In this document: positions 11,407-24,240 of the stretch, one piece after another
Layout of the letters: every line of letters begins with the position of its first letter
Position numbering within the stretch: the first letter of the stretch is position 1
Assembly: GCA_019671005.1 (NCBI GenBank)
Contig: CM033745.1
Coordinates: forward strand, 19,334,921 to 19,398,920
Source: Hibiscus mutabilis
Lineage: Eukaryota; Streptophyta; Magnoliopsida; Malvales; Malvaceae
Length of the DNA stretch: 64,000 nucleotides
Reading direction: 5' to 3'
The notes under the pieces: generated by a model
What the model was told of the DNA's origin: nothing
Seen by the model: the letters and a program-made list of their open reading frames with translations, nothing else
Databases searched by the model: none
Program-made: the position numbers and the translations under genes

Positions 11407-12010
11407 TGATAGACTCAATATCCTCAACCATTTGTGCTTGCCAAGTGGTGGAGAAGATGTATTTTGGGTGTTTGATGTGGAAGCAAAAAGATAGAAAAAT
11501 ATGGACTAGGATTTAGAGTGGTTCGGCTTTCTAACCAAAGCCTACATCCACTACCTTAGCTTCCTACTAAGGATTTCCCAAATTCACTCTTGAATTTCTT
11601 CCCCTTTTCTAGGCTAAGGAGGCAACCTTTACACACTCAAAGCTTTCTAACCCAAAGCTTGAGTAAACCCTCTTTACAAAGAGAAATAAGAGCAAACTTG
11701 TAAATCCCTCTACAAGGTGTTTGTTTGTACTCTTAAGCACTCACCCAATCCTAAAACACTTGAGCAAATATAACAATGTAAGCTCACAAGTGTTGTCTAT
11801 ACAAAGAATGGAAAATTAAGAACTAAGACAATTTTTGATCATAATGTTGTTGACTTGAGGATCATTAGTCTTCCATAGAATACTTCAAAACCTTTTGAAA
11901 CCTTTTCAAACATATTTTCAAGTTGTTTGGACTTAAAATCATTTTTGAAATATTTTCAATTTAGTCCAAAATTATTTTTTAATTATTATATCAAAACAAA
12001 TATTCTAACA
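11407..12010 (-). repeat. Element C 5' LTR (shortened copy)
   Basis: 604 bp, starting TG and ending CA on the plus strand, directly followed by the AATTA duplication. It matches the left LTR closely outside a missing middle block of about 500 bp (joined near 11880). Confidence 0.88.
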
Positions 12011-12208
12011 AATTATTTATGTATTTTCGATTGAAAATATATTTTCGCCCCATCAAATTTTATAAGTTCGTCCCTCGACATAAAATCGTAGTCCATCCGT
12101 GCATTTACAACTGAAACTTCATTGCAAATGCAAACCAATTAACCTACCCTCGGATTAGGTGAAGGCAAGAAATTCCACTCGGCCTGTGGAAAGCGGCGAA
12201 ATGCAAAT

Positions 12209-12216
12209 TATAAATA
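12209..12216 (+). promoter_or_regulatory. Possible TATA box of the LRR gene
   Basis: TATAAATA lies about 46 bp before the chosen start codon at 12255, a plausible spacing only with a very short 5' leader. Element C ends about 200 bp further upstream, so most of the native promoter is probably displaced. Confidence 0.4.
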
Positions 12217-12254
12217 CTGTCAAAGATTGTTCATTGATGAAACAGAAAAGACAC

Positions 12255-12636
12255 ATGGCTAGACCTAGGCATGTGACTGAAATTACCGGTTTCTATAGAT
12301 GCTTCTTAGTTATGCTTCTTTACATTGATTGCCAAGGCTGCTTAGAGGTCGAAAGAGCCGCACTTCTACAGATCAAAGATTCCATGAGGACCATGACCAG
12401 TCCAGTTGCATTGGCCTTCTCGAACTGGTACGGAGAAGAATGTTGCGAGTGGGAGGGAGTTGAATGCGATCCTACTCGTATTCATATTCATAGCATCTTC
12501 TTTCACTACTGGAGGAAACAAGGCAATAGGGAGGTTGTGCCGTGGTACCCAAACGCTACCTTGTTTGCTCAGTTTGAGGAATTGCACGAACTCGAACCCC
12601 CAGGGAATCATATAGGAGGATTCGTTTTACTTCAAG
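12255..12636 (+). pseudogene. LRR receptor-like protein exon 1: signal peptide and LRR N-cap
   Basis: I chose ATG 12255 (MARPRHV...) because it is followed by a hydrophobic stretch (FYRCFLVMLLYI) that fits a signal peptide and lies shortly after a TATA-like box; in-frame ATGs further upstream (12159, 12198, 12237) are alternatives. The LRRNT_2 cap follows: CLEVERAALLQIKDSM, then WYGEECCEWEGVEC with the paired cysteines. The exon ends at AAG|GTAAAC (donor GT 12637-12638). Splicing to 12858 keeps the frame: phase 1, the new codon reading Glu and then FSKLKHLQKLDL. Confidence 0.8.
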
Positions 12637-12857
12637 GTAAACATTATTACCTCTGTTTGAAGTGTATTGTTTCCATCTTACAAACGTATATTTTTTTATT
12701 CAACTTTGTTTAAGATGCTGATCATTATTCATGCAAATATTGAAATGTTAATCATTACGTATATTACTTACATTTTAACAGACAACTTTATTCTGTTAAT
12801 TAATATTATAAAAAAAAACAAATACATACTAGTAATATTGTGATAAAATCTCTGCAG
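12637..12857 (+). other. LRR gene intron
   Basis: 221 bp, starting GTAAAC and ending CTCTGCAG, AT-rich as plant introns are. The flanking exon phases match exactly, which supports the call. The position just after the N-cap is common in this receptor-like protein group. Confidence 0.75.
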
Positions 12858-13654
12858 AATTCAGCAAACTGAAGCACCTTCAAAAGTTGGATCTGCGTGA
12901 CAATTACATCCGCAACAGCTCTAATCTATGTTGGGGGAAATCTCCTTCTCTTTATTACTTGGATTTGTCCGGTAACAACTTACAAGGAAACATTCCAGAT
13001 TGTCTGCCTGACAACTTGTTTCTGCTTCAGCATATGGATCTCTCTAACAATCGACTCAATGGACCTTTTCCTTCTTTGCTAATTAGCAATCTAACAAATA
13101 TTGAGTCACTTTTTCTATCAAGTACTGAGTTTCAAGGCGTGATTTCGCTCTGCATTTTTTCCAATCTGTCGAGGCTGAGTGACCTTGATATTTCCTTCAA
13201 CAACTTGGAGGTTGAATCAGAGATGCATTCTCCAACTTGTTCCCCATCTTTCACCCTAAATACTCTGTTTTTAGGTGGTTGCAACCTCAAGAAAATTTCT
13301 CCTTGGCTGTTTCGCAATATCACTTCGGAATTATCTCTAACGGACAATAACTTGACGGGTCCTTTCCCTAGAAAATTTCAAAACATAAGCTCAAAGCTTT
13401 CTTTTCTCGACATTTCTGACAATTTCTTGCATGGGACATTACCCAGAGATATCAGTCTGAATTTTCCACGGCTGCGCCATTTAGATCTTTCAAACAATAG
13501 ATTCAATGGCAACCTGCCCCCGTTGTTGGGGAACCAACTTCAGATGCTGGACTTATCAGAGAATCAGTTCCAAGGAGAAATACCCCATAGCATGGCAAGC
13601 AATATGAGTTCTCTGATATATTTGAGGTTATCCAGAAACAATCTGACAGGAGCT
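12858..13654 (+). pseudogene. LRR receptor-like protein exon 2, 5' part (about 11 LRRs)
   Basis: Continuous LRR coding with consensus units such as LYYLDLSGNNLQGNIP, LQHMDLSNNRLNGPFP, LRHLDLSNNRFNGNLP and LQMLDLSENQFQGEIP. I count about eleven. The reading is open up to the Element A junction inside an NNLTGA unit at 13654. The five bases before the LTR (GAGCT, 13650-13654) recur as TAGCT at 30392-30396, so the target duplication carries one mismatch. Units between the first LRR and SLYYLDLS look fewer than usual for this group, so some repeats may have been lost. Confidence 0.85.
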
Positions 13655-15378
13655 CGTAGCGATGTCCTCTTTTCGCTAAAAAAAAAGGTAGGTTTTCGAA
13701 GGTGTTTATGAATTTCTCGAGTATTAAAATATTTATTCCGTGAGGTTTTAAAAAAAACCGTCTTTTATTTAAAAATTGGAGTCGCCACCGGCCATTTAGG
13801 TAGGCCGGGCACCATAAAACCAGAGATTTAAAAATTATTGGGTTCGGGAGTCGGTTACGGATAGGGAAGGATTAGCACCCCACACCGCCCAAAATTGGTA
13901 CTTTAATAATTACCGCTTTATTGATATTAGACTTTCCGGATTAAAGTGACGATTAGTTTAAAATTCGGTTATAATTGCGAATAAATTTTAAAGGCCCCCT
14001 TATCCGAGGGTAAACGCCCAACCACTATCACTACGCCTGATACTGGCCCCGTTTACGCTCGGATAAAAGGGCACCGCATTGACAATTTATATATCATTAT
14101 GCAACCTTAGTGAGCAAAATATAAAACATGGCAAATAATTTAAATACAATACAAATAAATATTAACATAATAGAATACTAATCTAACATAAATAAAATAC
14201 GTAACTAAAACATACGTATATACATATTAATCTTAATAGTAAATAAAAACAAATTTAACATATCACAATGACAAGGCATGAATAAATACATGTGTGAACA
14301 AAAACACATATTCCAAGACGACATACATATTAGAAATAAAACACATTTCAACATATGTAGAACAAGGTATTATACATGAAAAGAAAATATACTAACACGT
14401 AACCTAAAAGCCAAGAGAACATACAATACATGCTAAAATACAAAACATGTTGTGTACGAGCCAACTAGAATATCAACATAATATGCGTGATACGAATAAC
14501 CGAACAAATACATAAAGATACATAATCATCATAAACTTAACACACATATACATGTAAACATGAAAATACAAGGCATATACGAGGGATATATAATAACGGT
14601 CGGGCTGGCTTGAAGGATGAACGACCTAGATGAAACCTCGATCGGTGAAACGGCTCCAGATCGTGCCACGTGGGGCTCAGCAGTCGAGGGGTTATAGCGT
14701 GTGGGACTCATGTACGCGTGGGATATCGAAGAGTCCAAGCATGGCACTCGAACCGTCCAGACGTGTAGTTTACGCGGCTGGCTAGATATTTTATCCTTCC
14801 TTGATCGTGGCCGTTGGATCAGATCTTGATCCAACGGCCCATAGTTATCTGCACAAAAATAATTAGGGTTAAATGGGGTCTTGGGCTTGGGCCAATCGGG
14901 CCTTGTATTATTATTTTTTGTAATAATGTGGACATTTTAATTTAAGTGGGCTTCCTATTATTTTTCCAGTTTTGTCCATACATATTAATATATTAATATA
15001 ATAGTAAATACAGATACATACGTACTTACGTATACATACATACAATTGTGATGAAATACGTTCACACATACATATACTTAATAATACATGCAACACTTAT
15101 TCGTATATATTCAATAATAACAAGTACACTAATATACACATGCAAACACATATAGACCTACTCATATACTAACATCTATTTGTACGATACTCCTAACATA
15201 AATATAACCATATCATACATATATTAATAGGTACGTAATACACCATATCAATATATGCATACCCTCACACTTATATCATTATATAATACATTAACATATA
15301 CACACGCACACCTACATGTAATCATGTACTAATATGTTAATATAATACTTAGAGGTTAGATAAAAATGAGTGATTACA
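13655..15378 (-). repeat. Element A 3' LTR (shortened copy)
   Basis: 1,724 bp, running from CGTAGCGATG (ancestral TG now CG) to GAGTGATTACA on the plus strand. Compared with the right LTR it lacks 1,185 bp (28434-29618) at a junction near 14596, with a shared TAA at both break points. It retains a 31-bp near-palindrome at 14809-14839. Confidence 0.92.
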
Positions 15379-15393
15379 TTTGCCCCTCTTTTC
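15379..15393 (-). other. Element A polypurine tract
   Basis: Minus strand GAAAAGAGGGGCAAA directly adjoins the 3' LTR. The same tract (AAAGAGGGGCAAC) adjoins the Element B 3' LTR at 52735-52748. Confidence 0.85.
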
Positions 15394-15524
15394 TTGTTCT
15401 CATGGAATGAGAACAAACCAAAGATTCATAAGCACTCATTTTTATCCGACTTCCCTATTTGTAGCTTCGGAAACACGTGCTCTTCTGGAACTCTCCGCTT
15501 TTCCTTAGCTGAATCTTTAGGCTT

Positions 15525-16475
15525 GTAAGTTCTTCCTATATAGAGATTCGTCACCTTCCGATCTTGGAGTTATAGGCTCTTTCTTCATAGAACCCTTTTA
15601 TTCTGAAGCCTCGAGTTATGAGTCCCTCCTATATAGAACTTTTCATTTTGAGACGGTAAAGCTTGGAGTCCTTCCTATATAGGACTCTTCACCTTCAACG
15701 TTGGTTTCTCCTATATAAAACCTTTTGCGTCGCTGATGGATTCTTCCGACTGGGAGTTCCTCCCCAGATAGAACTGCTAGTCTTCAAACCTGGAGCTGCT
15801 GCCACTCCTTCCTATATAGAACTTTTAGCTTCTGAAATCTCAGAGCTACAGGTTCTTCCTATATAGAACCTTTCACTCTAAGACAGTAAAGCTCGGAGCC
15901 CTTCCTATATAGGACTCTTCGCTTTCGACACAACAGGTTTTCCCTATATAAAACCTTGTGTATCATGGGTGAATTCCTTCGACTGGGAGTTCTTCCTATA
16001 TAGAACTGCTAGTTTTCACCCTGGAGCTGTAAGTCCTTCCTATATAGAACTTTTAGCTTATGAAATCTTGGAGCTACGGATTCTTCCTATATAGAATCTT
16101 TTACTCTAAGACAGTGAAGATCGGAGCCCTTCCTATATAAGACTCTTCGCTTTCAACACAAAAGGTTTTCCCTATATAAAACCTTGTGTATCATGGGTGA
16201 ATTCCTTCGGCTGGGAGTTCTTCCTATATAGAACTGCTAGTCTTCACCCTGGAGCTGTAAGTCCTTCCTATACAAAACTTTCAGCTTCTGAAATCTTGGA
16301 GCTACAGATTCTTCCTATATAGAATCTTTTACTCTAAGACAGTGGAGCTCTGAGCCCTTCCTAAATAAGACTCTTCGCTTTCAACACAACAGGTTTTCCC
16401 TATATAAAACCTTGTGTATCATGGGTGAATTCCTTCGGCTGGGAGTTCTTCCTATATAGAACTGCTCTCTGCGGA
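15525..16475 (-). repeat. Tandem array in the Element A 3' untranslated region
   Basis: Units of roughly 40-50 bp, each with a CCTATATAGAAC or CCTATATAAAAC core, grouped in a higher-order period. GAACTGCT recurs at 15771, 16003, 16231 and 16459, so spacing is 232, 228 and 228 bp. About four higher-order copies. The same array, in the element's own sense, is at 51828-52600 in Element B. Tandem repeats at this position are a documented property of Tat/Ogre elements and can seed satellite DNA. Confidence 0.9.
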
Positions 16476-17464
16476 CGCTTGGAAACATAGACCTTTTGTA
16501 TGTAGAGCCATTATCTTCACATTTGGGATTCACACCACGATGGCTACCGATGTCTCTTTGAATCCATAGATACCTGTCTAAGATAAAACAAAATGCTATG
16601 ACAAATGAATTGACATGCTCCTAATCCTAGTGATGTCTGACTATTCATGATGCATGAGTGTCAATATCTTGGTGGGCTTGCTTTGGTCCTTATTCGATCT
16701 CGTTGTTCACTTTCTCCTTTTTCACGGGCGTCGATACCCCACTTCATTGTCGGGTTCAACCATTCCAACCTTTTTTTTCTCCATTTACGACTTGGGATTC
16801 TAAAGTGCCCTTTCGGGTTTTCGCTTTAGAGAGTTTTTTTAGGGGCGCCCTTCTGGGTTTTCACCCGAGAGATCTCTCTTGTTATCTCGCATGCTTTCCT
16901 TGAATAAGCAGGACGTACGCCATTGGTCATCATATCCGGTTGTTTGAAGCTTTCCGCCTTCCCTATCAACATTCGTTATGTAGGGAGCTAGAGGGCGAAG
17001 TTAACATCATTTTCTTTAATCACCTGTATTTTTAAGGTTAGATCACAGTAATGCTCAGAAATCTCTTGTTTTACCATAAGCCTATGTTAGCTTATTTGCC
17101 TGAAATTAACAAGAAGACAAGGCATGTATGCTCAAAAACACGATTTTATTACGATTAAGGGCTTGGGATATCTTAAAAGAGGTATGACACACATGAGAAA
17201 AAAGAAAAATTAAGTATAAAATACAATCCCTCATTATCTTCGGTATGAATGATACATGATCCTGTCAACCGGCGTAGAATTTTTTTGCCTAAAGCTCCCT
17301 CTTCACGGTGTTCATGGGGATACCCTTCTCTTCGGATATCCAACTTTTCAATTTACCCGAGCCGCCCTTTACGGGTTTTCAACTCAGGTCCTCCCTCTGC
17401 TTCAAGACGCCCTATTTCGGGTTTTCGCCCTGAGCTCTCCATTTTTGTTTTTTTTTATTTTATT
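16476..17464 (-). other. Element A 3' untranslated region with four hairpin-like motifs
   Basis: Noncoding. It contains four copies of a GGGYGAAAACCCG-like motif (minus-strand sense), seen on the plus strand at 16814-16828, 16853-16868, 17371-17387 and 17418-17434. The copies near 16853 can form a GGGT/ACCC stem closed by a GAAA loop. All four positions are conserved in Element B. The small open frames at 16647-17536 are not considered genes. Confidence 0.7.
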
Positions 17465-20400
17465 TTAAAGATAGTATTTCTTAACAGCATCAGAATTTAC
17501 AGGGTTTTTCAGCTCGTCTCCATCCATTTATGTTAGGATTAAGGCTCCTCCTGAGAAGGCCTTTTTTACCACGTACGGCCCTTCCCAGTTGTGCATCCAC
17601 TTTCCTCGAGAATCTTTCTGAATCAGAAGGATTTTCTTGAGCACCAGATCCTCTTCTTTGAATTCTCTTGGGCGCACCTTTTTGTTGTATGCCTGCATCA
17701 TCTGCTTTTGGTACATCTGACCATGACAAATAGCCTTTAGTCTCTTTTCATCAATGAGATTTAGCTGGTCGAGTCTGGCCTGCACCCATTCGGCTTCTTC
17801 CAATTTTACTTCATTTAAGACCCGGAGAGACGGGATCTCTACCTCGATGGGGAGTACTGCTTCGGTACCATACACCAAGGAGTAGGGTGTTGCCTCCGTT
17901 GATGTGCGAATGGACGTCCTATAGGCGAAAAGGGCAAACGACAACTTCTCATGCCAATCCCTGTAGGTATCCGTCGTCTTTGCTATGATCTTCTTTATGT
18001 TCTTGTTTGCTGCTTCCACTGCTCCATTCATTTTAGGACGATAGACTGTGGAATTATGGTGTGTTTTCTTGAATTGAGTGCACACGTCCGTCATCATTTT
18101 GTTATTCAGATTGGAAGCGTTGTCGGTGATGACCCTTTCTGGCAATCCGTATCGACAAATAATCTCATTCTTTAAGAACTTGCATACTGTAGTCCTTGTG
18201 ATGTTGGCGTAAGACGCTGCCTCTACCCATTTAGTGAAATAATCTATGGCGACCAAAATGAAACGGTGTCCATTGGAAGCTTTCGGATGAATCTGCCCGA
18301 TGACGTCCATGCCCCACGTCGCAAAAGGCCACGGAGAATTCATGGTGTGTAAAGGCGATGGGGGTGCGTGAATCTTGTCAGCGTAAATTTAGCATTTGTG
18401 GCATTTCCTGGCGTAATCAATGCAATCTCCCTCCATGGTCAACCAGAAATAACCATATCTCATAATTTTCTAGGCTATAGACAGCCCGTTGGCGTGCGTT
18501 CCACAGAGCCCGTCATGTAATTCGGCTAAAATCTCCTTCGCCTACCGGGCATCCACACATCTCAGCAATGTCTGATCATGACTTCTCCTATATAGGATCT
18601 CCCCATCTAGGACATATCTTGTTGCCATTTTTCTGAGTGTTTTTCTGTCATTGTCATTTTCCCCTTCTGGATACTTTCGAAGCTTAACATATTGCAAGAT
18701 GTCATAGTACCATGGGTTTCCATCAATCTCTTCCTGTACATTATAACAATGAGCAGGCCTTTCAAACGTCCGCATCTCAATGGGCTTCATTTCTGCCCCG
18801 GTGTTTGTTTTGAACATGGATGCCAGGGTCGCTAAGGCGTCTGCCATCTGATTTTCTTCTCGGGGCAGGTAATTGAAGCTGACCTTTTCGAACTCTTTGG
18901 TGAGCTCTTGAATCAATTCATAATATTTGACCAACTTCGGGTCCCTGGTTTCCCATTCCCCACGCAATTGGTAAATTACTAAGGATGAATCTCCGAATAC
19001 TCGAAGTTCCTTAACCTTTCTCTCAATAGCTGAGTTCAGTCCAATAACGCAAGCTTCGTATTCAGCTATATTGTTAGTGCAGAAGAATTCCAATCTGCTG
19101 GTGAAAGGATAATAGACGTCCTCAGGAGAAATTAGCACTGCTCCTATCCCATGTCTGAGGGCGTTAGAGGCTCCATCGAAGTAAAGCTTCCATGATTTAT
19201 CATCTGAAACCTCTTCCTCGGTTGTAATGCACATCAAGTCTTCATCTGGGAAATTAAAGTTCAATGCCTCATAGTCGTCTGAAGCACGACTAGCTAGGAA
19301 ATCTGCTACGACACTCCCCTTTACGACTTTCTGGTTAAGTATACAATATCGAATTCGGATAAGAGCATCTGCCATCGGGCCATCATTCCTGTTAGTGCTG
19401 GCGCTTCCATTAAGAACTTCAATGGGTCTAGCTTGGATATCAACCAAGTAGTATGGTACAACATATACTGCCTAAGCCACTTGGTAGCCCAAACTAGAGC
19501 ACAACACAGCTTCTGCACTGGCGGGTACCGCATTTCGCAATCATTGAATTTCCTGCTTAGGTAATAGATGGCTTGCTCCCTTTTTCTTGATTCATCGTGT
19601 TGCCCCAATACGCATCCCATTGAATTCTCAAAAATTGTCAGGTAGAGAATTAATGGTCGATCTGGTACTGGTGCGACTAAAATTGGAGCATTTGTCAGGT
19701 ACTTTTTGATCTTTTCTAGGGCTCTTTGACATTCCTCATCCCACACACCAGGATTATTCTTTCTAAGAAGTCTGAAGACCGGGTCACATCGGTCATGGAA
19801 AAGAGTCACCATTGCTCTTTGGTATGTTGCCCCTGCGTTCTTTAGCCCAAACGGTATCACCCGATAACAAAAAGTGCCCCACATGGTTATGAACGTAGTT
19901 TTCTCCATGTCGTTAGAGTCCATCTTTATCTGATTGTACCCTGAGAAGCCGTCCATGAATGAAAACCATGAGTGTCCTGTAGTGTTGTCAACCAGTGTGT
20001 CAATATGTGGTAAGTGGAAGTTGTCTTTAGGGCTGGCTCGGTTTAGATCCCTATAATCTACACACATACGAACTTTCCCATCCTTCTTTGGTACCGATAC
20101 AATGTTTGCAACCCACTCGGGGTATTTGGCTACCTCCAAGAAACCAGCATCAAACTATTTTTTTACTTCTTCTCGGATCTTTAACAACATATCTGGTGTC
20201 ATTCTCCGCAGTTTTTGCTGTATTGGTTTACACTCCGATTTTGTTGGCAAATTTTGCACCACTATATCGGTATTCAACCCTGGCATGTCTTGATAAGTCC
20301 AGGCGAAAACATCCTTGAATTCCTGAAGTAGGGTTATCAGTTCGTGCTTGGTTTTTGAGGAAATCGTTGTTCCTACTTTTACTTCTTTTCTCTCTTCTTC

Positions 20401-20595
20401 AGTCCCCAAGTTTACAACTTCTGTTTCTTCTTGGTGGGGCATGATATGCCTTTCTTCGTTGGCCACCATCCTCTTTAACTCTTCCGGGACCTCACCTTCT
20501 ATCTCATCATATCCTTCCTCAATTCCCTCTAAGACCTCAGGGCATTCAAAATTCACCCCATGATTGGATCCGGTATCATTCATATCGTCAATCAT
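17465..20595 (-). pseudogene. Element A pol: RT, RNase H, archaeal-like RNase H, integrase
   Basis: The frame starts at ATG 20595 and ends at the stop 17467-17465. RT shows CVDYRDLNRASPKDNF, FMDGFSGYNQIKM and FGLKNAGATYQRAM. The YVDD catalytic box is missing: the sequence jumps from MVTLFHD to RCDPVF, an in-frame loss of about 106 codons relative to B. The first RNase H reads LYLTIFENSMGCVLG without the usual TDAS aspartate. The second has LYFDGASN, NNIAEYEACV, FGDSSLVIYQLRG and MADALA, the archaeal-like type. Integrase has DYFTKWVEA, ITDNASN and GAVEAANKN, the D, D and E positions. Breaks: a stop between 20155 and 20139, a 1-nt deletion near 19340, a stop at the CHKC zinc motif (about 18390), and one near 17528. 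Confidence 0.9.
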
Positions 20596-20598
20596 GAG

Positions 20599-20808
20599 CG
20601 ACCTGCATTAAATGAGAATGAATTGTATTGGGAAGGAGACAACTTTATATGAAGGGAATGAACATGAAGAATGAACGAATGAAATAAATGAAACTTTGGT
20701 CATTCAGGAAAGTGGGGATATTTTCATTTCAATCAAAAAGTTAACATATGTGCCCTATACAAGAGATTCCCATTGTTTATGAGCAAAACAAAAGGTTGAT
20801 TCGGAGCA
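20599..20808 (-). other. Stop-containing gap between protease and RT (candidate intron)
   Basis: About 210 nt between the last gag-protease codon and the RT start. On the minus strand it ends TTCTCATTTAATGCAG|G, a good 3' splice site (AG at 20604-20603), with T-rich sequence upstream. The same layout is kept in B (47329-47534). Ogre elements are known to splice an intron here. The 5' donor is not clear from the sequence. Confidence 0.5.
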
Positions 20809-23800
20809 TTACTCTGATCTATTCCTAAAAACCACAGGTAGATCAATGCAGCTCCAGTTATCGAGTGTTTCCCCGAGACGGCATGGGCGGATGTTGGTCA
20901 ACATTTTACTGCCTCGGTCTTTTCTAGCTATCATGTTGATGTACATCCCTTCAAATGATTCATTGAATGTCTCCTCCTGGTTGAGTACGTCATTTTCCTT
21001 AATTGCCTTTTCAACCTCTTGACCTGGCTGGTAGAATCCTCCGGAGACAAAAGTGGTTTTTAAACTAGGAAATGATATTGGTCTCCACGGAATGTCTTCT
21101 CCTTTAAATCTGGCTTTTCTTTGCTCTTCCTTTCTCTTGTATTCCTCTTTTCTCTGTTGGACACTTGGTTGGTAACCCATCCCAAAACGATCCTTCTTGG
21201 TTATCATATTTTGGCTCTTAGGTTTCCTTGTAATTTCTTCCCCAGCCCCTTTCCTACTTTGGCTCCTCGGCCTAAAGTTTCTGCGACGGTCATCTTGGTA
21301 CAATTAGATAACCTGGGATAGGGGATCCGACTTCCCTCCGAAACAAACGTGGCATTCACTAGTTCTAATGCTCAGAACGAGCATTCTGCAGCATCTTCAT
21401 TATTTTGAATATAGGGGGCGTCCGATGTCACGGAAGCAACAATTTCCTGCTCAGCCTCTACTGTGACCAATTTGCCTTCGACTACAAATTTTAACTTCTG
21501 ATGCAATGATGAGGGGACAACTCCTGCGGAGTGGATCCATGGTCTTCCCAATAAGCAGCTGTAAGATGGTTTTATGTCCATCACCACAAAATTGATCACA
21601 TACTCAGTCGGTCCGATCAGTAGAGACACCTCAATTTTCCCCATTGTTCCTCTTTACGTACCGTCAAAGGCTCTTACTGAATTGTGGCAGGGCTTTAGAT
21701 GAGAACCATCTATTGGTAGTTTCTGCAGGGTCACCATAGGCAGGACGTTCAATGCTGACCCGTTGTCAATTAGTACGCCAGGTACTACATACCCTTTGCA
21801 GTGAGTTGTGATGTTAAGGGCTTTGGTGGACCCCATTCCTCCCTCGGGGGTCTCATCATCACTGAATGTTATATGATTATAGGCAGTGATATGCCCCACT
21901 ATCCTGTCCAGATTTGTCACAGAAATATCCTGGGGCACAAAAGTTTGATTTAGTACTTTTAATAGCGTCTCCCGACGCTTTTCTGAACTCAAGAGTAATT
22001 CCAGTACTGTGATCCTAGCTGGTTGCTTTCGTAGTTGTTCCACTACGTTGTACTCGCTATGTCTCAAGAACTTCAGAAATTCTTTGGCTTGGGCCTCAGT
22101 TACCGGCTCATTCATCTTTGGGGGAGGTTCTTCTCCGAATATCTGTCTGGGGTTAACTGCTGTATTCTTCCCCTTATCTGTTTCAGTTGCTTTCAAAGCC
22201 TCAGAAGAATAACATCGGCCGTTCCTTATGAAATGGCCTGCCTCACCAACGTTTACATCGCTCTGGCTTTGTTGTTCTTTTAGCGTAGGCTCTTTTACCT
22301 GACAATGTTCTAGTTTTTCTGGGTGGTCACATTTATAGCATAATTCCAGGGGGTTTGCCGCATATCCTTGAATGGGAATGGGGATGGTGCTGAAATGATG
22401 ATCCTAGGACTTATCTTGTTGGTTTCTCCTTGGGAGGCACCTGCATTCCCTGGCCTGGGAGAGATGATAAAAGGTCTATCATTCCCGTATTTAGATTTGG
22501 GGCTATCCGTCATATGTACGTCCGACCCCTTCTTCCCCACGAGCTCTTCGAAGAATTCTATTTGCTTTTCATTCATCAATTGTTGTACCAATCTCTTGAA
22601 CTCATCACACTCTTGGATGTCATGTCCTTCATTCTGGTGGAATTGGCAATACACTCCACATCCCTTCTGCCTTATTATCATGCCTTTGTCGATCACACGG
22701 GCCATGCATAACTGTTGAAATACCCACCATAAAGGAGATTTGATTTCTGACACATCATCCTTAATCCTCCTGGTAAAGTATTCTTCAATAACATTTACTC
22801 CTCTGCTCCTATGATTAGGTAACGGTTAGCAGCTACACTTGGTTCTTCAAACTTCAATATCCCAGAATCGATTAAATTCTGCACAAGTTTTTTGAAGGCA
22901 AGGCAGTTCTCAATGGGATGTCCAGGGGTACCGCCGTGATAGTCGCAATGCGCGTTCGGATTATACCAAGAAGGGAAGGGCGGATTGATAGGAGTAACGA
23001 TGTATGAACGAACCAGGTCTGCTTCATACAACTGGGAATAAAGTTCCGAGTACGAAACAGGTAGGGGAGTGAAAGTTTTCCTCTCTTTCTCTTTTTTGGA
23101 GATTCTCTCCTCTCTTTGATTCGAGTTTTATGTTTTTCCCACAGGTGCTTGTGGCTGTGAGACTGTGAAGTTCTTCGGGGTGGTATAAGTGCTGGTGGCG
23201 TTTACTTTATTCCTCTTGCTATATTTCCGAGACCCTTCCCCGCTATCAACTCTACCACTCTTAATTGCCAATTCAAGGGACTCCCCAGTTCTGATTAAGT
23301 CAGCAAAGCACTGCGTTGTGTTATTAATGAGGTGATCAAAGAGTGCCCCTTTTAAGGTATTAACAAATAATGGCGTAATTTCATGTTCCAGGAGGGGTGG
23401 CTGAATTTGGGCAGCCACTTCCCGCCACCTTTGCGCGTATTGTCGCAGGCTTTCGTTGGACTTCTGCCCCATATTTTCCAACATAATTCTACTGGGGGTC
23501 ATATCTGTTACATGCTTATATTGCTCAGTAAATGCTCTTGACAGATCTTTCCATGTCTTAACATTTGCCTTGCTCAACTGGGTGTACCACCGTAACGCCG
23601 CTCCAGTTAGGCTATCCTGGAAACAATGGATCAGTAGCTTTTCGTCCTTAAGATAGGCCGCCATCTTTCGACAGTACATTGTTATGTGTGCGGAAGGACA
23701 CGTGGTTCCATCGTATTTGTCGAACTCTGGCGTTTTAAATTTTGGCGGTAGGACAAGATCGTACACCAGACTTAAGTCGCTAGCGTCATTTCCTAATTCT

Positions 23801-24240
23801 TCCATAGATTGTAACGTTTTAAATTTTTCCTCTATGAGGCGAAACTTCTCCTCCCACTTTTTCTCTACCTCGGTCCTGATCTTTTCAACCATGTTCAGGT
23901 CTGGCACCTCTTCTTCATAGGGTGCTTCAGTATCGAGGGGTTGAGTTTCAGGTGCCCCTATCTGAAGACTAGCTGACATTCTAGCAGGGTCGATATACAT
24001 CTTTCTAGCCGGATTCGGTGCAGCTGGTTGAACCTTGTAGTGAGCTGGGGTACCCTCTGGCTCTTGAACGGTTTCTCCTTCCACTCATTTTCCAAGATTT
24101 TTAGCCAACAGTACGGTTATGTCGGATACTATCGATGCTTGTGACTGAGCAATTTGGTCACTGAGGCTTTTTTGGGCCTCTTCAAGCCTTGTCTCGAGCT
24201 CTTTTTGCCCTTTTTCTAGACTGATTATCCTGTCTTCCAT
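20809..24240 (-). pseudogene. Element A gag-protease-G-patch polyprotein, broken
   Basis: I place the start at ATG 24240 (MEDRIISLEKGQKELETRL, coiled coil), upstream of the longest open segment, because B shares the region; a TGA near 24086 interrupts A. The capsid follows at 24084-23128 (MYCRKMAAYLKDEKLLIHCF, SLTGAALRWY, LSRAFTEQYKH: Retrotrans_gag). Two zinc-finger-like motifs follow, HCDYHGGTPGHPIENC and CQFHQNEGHDIQEC. The retropepsin-like protease has LIDNGSALNVLPM and the ILGRGAK/GKGLGKKL segment resembles a G-patch. Stops at about 21650 and 21370 and a 1-nt deletion near 22310 break it; the first two are CAA-to-TAA and CGA-to-TGA relative to B. It would supply the particle proteins. 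Confidence 0.85.

Larger units (their letters stand above)
7477..12010 (-). mobile_element. Element C: Ty1/copia-type LTR retrotransposon, internally deleted
   Basis: The minus-strand element is bounded by a perfect 5-bp target-site duplication AATTA (7472-7476 and 12011-12015). The right (5') LTR is 11407-12010 and the left (3') LTR is 7477-8587. A primer-binding site TGGTATCAGAGC (minus strand, 11393-11404) adjoins the 5' LTR, as in copia elements primed by initiator-Met tRNA. The gag remnant lies at 10304-11314. No protease, integrase, RT or RNase H was recognised, so the element is non-autonomous. A separate TIR element occupies about 8990-10026. It inserted about 245 bp upstream of the LRR gene start. 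Confidence 0.88.

Noticed and set aside
15525..16475. CRISPR-like array
   Set aside because: Repeats and spacers are both repeated with a 228-bp higher order, and the sequence is plant LTR retrotransposon.
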